From Pseudomonas fortuita (GTDB taxonomy: Bacteria; Pseudomonadota; Gammaproteobacteria; Pseudomonadales; Pseudomonadaceae), in assembly GCF_026898135.2 (NCBI RefSeq), contig NZ_CP114035.2, positions 5,063,501 to 5,127,500 of the forward strand: a DNA stretch of 64,000 nt, given 5' to 3'. Within the stretch, counting starts at the first letter, position 1. The number at the start of each line of letters is the position of its first letter. Under the pieces are notes generated by a model. It did no database searches, had not been told where the DNA came from, and saw nothing but the letters and a program-made list of their open reading frames with translations. Positions 63,719-64,000 of this stretch are shown here, piece after piece. The translations under genes were made by a program, and so were the position numbers.

Positions 63719-64000
63719 ATGTGGCAAAGCTATCTCAACGGCATGCTGGTGGCCTTCGGCCTTATCATGGCCATTGGCGCACAGAACGCCTTCGTCCTCG
63801 CCCAGAGCCTGCGCCGTGAGCATCACTTGCCGGTAGCAGCATTGTGCATCGTCTGCGATGCCCTCCTGGTGGCTGCCGGGGTATTCGGCCTGGCCACGGT
63901 GCTGGCCCACAACCCGACCTTGCTGGCGGTGGCGCGTTGGGGCGGCGCCGTGTTCCTGGTCTGGTACGGCGCCAAGGCGCTGCGCAGCGCCTGTTCCAGC
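63719..64000 (+). CDS. LysE/ArgO-type amino acid exporter (partial, 3' end outside window)
   Basis: The first 94 residues are present: MWQSYLNGMLVAFGLIMAIG, then AQNAFVLAQSLRREHHLPVA, the LysE-family signature of the first helix and loop. At least three hydrophobic segments are visible. GGAG lies upstream of the ATG. It should export basic amino acids (Arg or Lys) under ArgP. It continues past 64000. Confidence 0.88.
   Translation, partial: MWQSYLNGMLVAFGLIMAIGAQNAFVLAQSLRREHHLPVAALCIVCDALLVAAGVFGLATVLAHNPTLLAVARWGGAVFLVWYGAKALRSACSS

Noticed and set aside
1..64000. tRNA, rRNA, prophage or integron
   Set aside because: No cloverleaf-like segments, rRNA stretches, integrase genes, att repeats or phage structural genes were seen; the only mobile element recognised is the IS256 copy.

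Overview
The window looks like chromosome of a Pseudomonas putida-group bacterium. The evidence is high G+C, P. putida-type palindromic REP elements between many genes, and several loci I recognise as typical of that group: ttgABC-ttgR, the pcaR-K-F-T-B-D-C cluster, a TurA/MvaT-type H-NS-like protein, olsBA and xenB. Most genes are ordinary housekeeping, catabolic or envelope genes. Both ends are cut: a ThDP-dependent decarboxylase at the left edge and a LysE/ArgO exporter at the right edge.

Layout. 1-7.5 kb: ThDP enzyme with divergent LysR; a metallo-beta-lactamase-fold protein plus an NAD(P)-binding protein with divergent LysR; a small secreted-type protein; an oxaloacetate decarboxylase-like enzyme; a DHA2 drug exporter. 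7.5-14.2 kb: repressor ttgR, its operator, and the RND efflux operon ttgABC ending in a clear terminator. 14.2-25.7 kb: protocatechuate catabolism. pcaF-T-B-D-C, pcaK and pcaR lie on the minus strand and an aromatic-acid porin on the plus strand. PcaR-type boxes sit upstream of pcaR, pcaF, pcaK and the porin. 25.7-40.6 kb: a candidate small RNA, a PiT phosphate transporter, a HerA-like ATPase, a chemoreceptor with a FliA-type promoter, a three-gene glycosyltransferase/deacetylase/flippase-like operon, purU, turA, sbcB, a PilZ protein, a TPR lipoprotein and pyruvate kinase.

40.7-51.1 kb is the accessory part. A TccC-type RHS/YD-repeat toxin gene is split by a 1,381-bp IS256-family element. The element has 27-bp terminal inverted repeats (one mismatch) and a perfect 8-bp target duplication (GGCGCCGC). 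Removing the element and one duplication copy restores one continuous 1,668-residue frame, so the insertion is recent. The toxin's C-terminal domain has a His-Gly ... Ala-Cys pair that suggests a caspase-like cysteine protease fold. An orphan gene of unknown function with lower G+C lies at 50.1-51.1 kb.

47.1-64 kb returns to core genes: ferredoxin reductase, class I fumarase, acetyltransferase, a decayed SnoaL-like remnant, and a run of minus-strand genes (DJ-1/PfpI, cardiolipin synthase, YceI, Cys-rich small protein, serine hydrolase). These are followed by an acyl-CoA dehydrogenase-like gene, olsBA for ornithine lipids, acpH, an ArsR regulator paired with xenB, a coiled-coil membrane protein, an epimerase, and the divergent argP/argO pair. 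I saw no tRNA or rRNA genes, no CRISPR array and no prophage.
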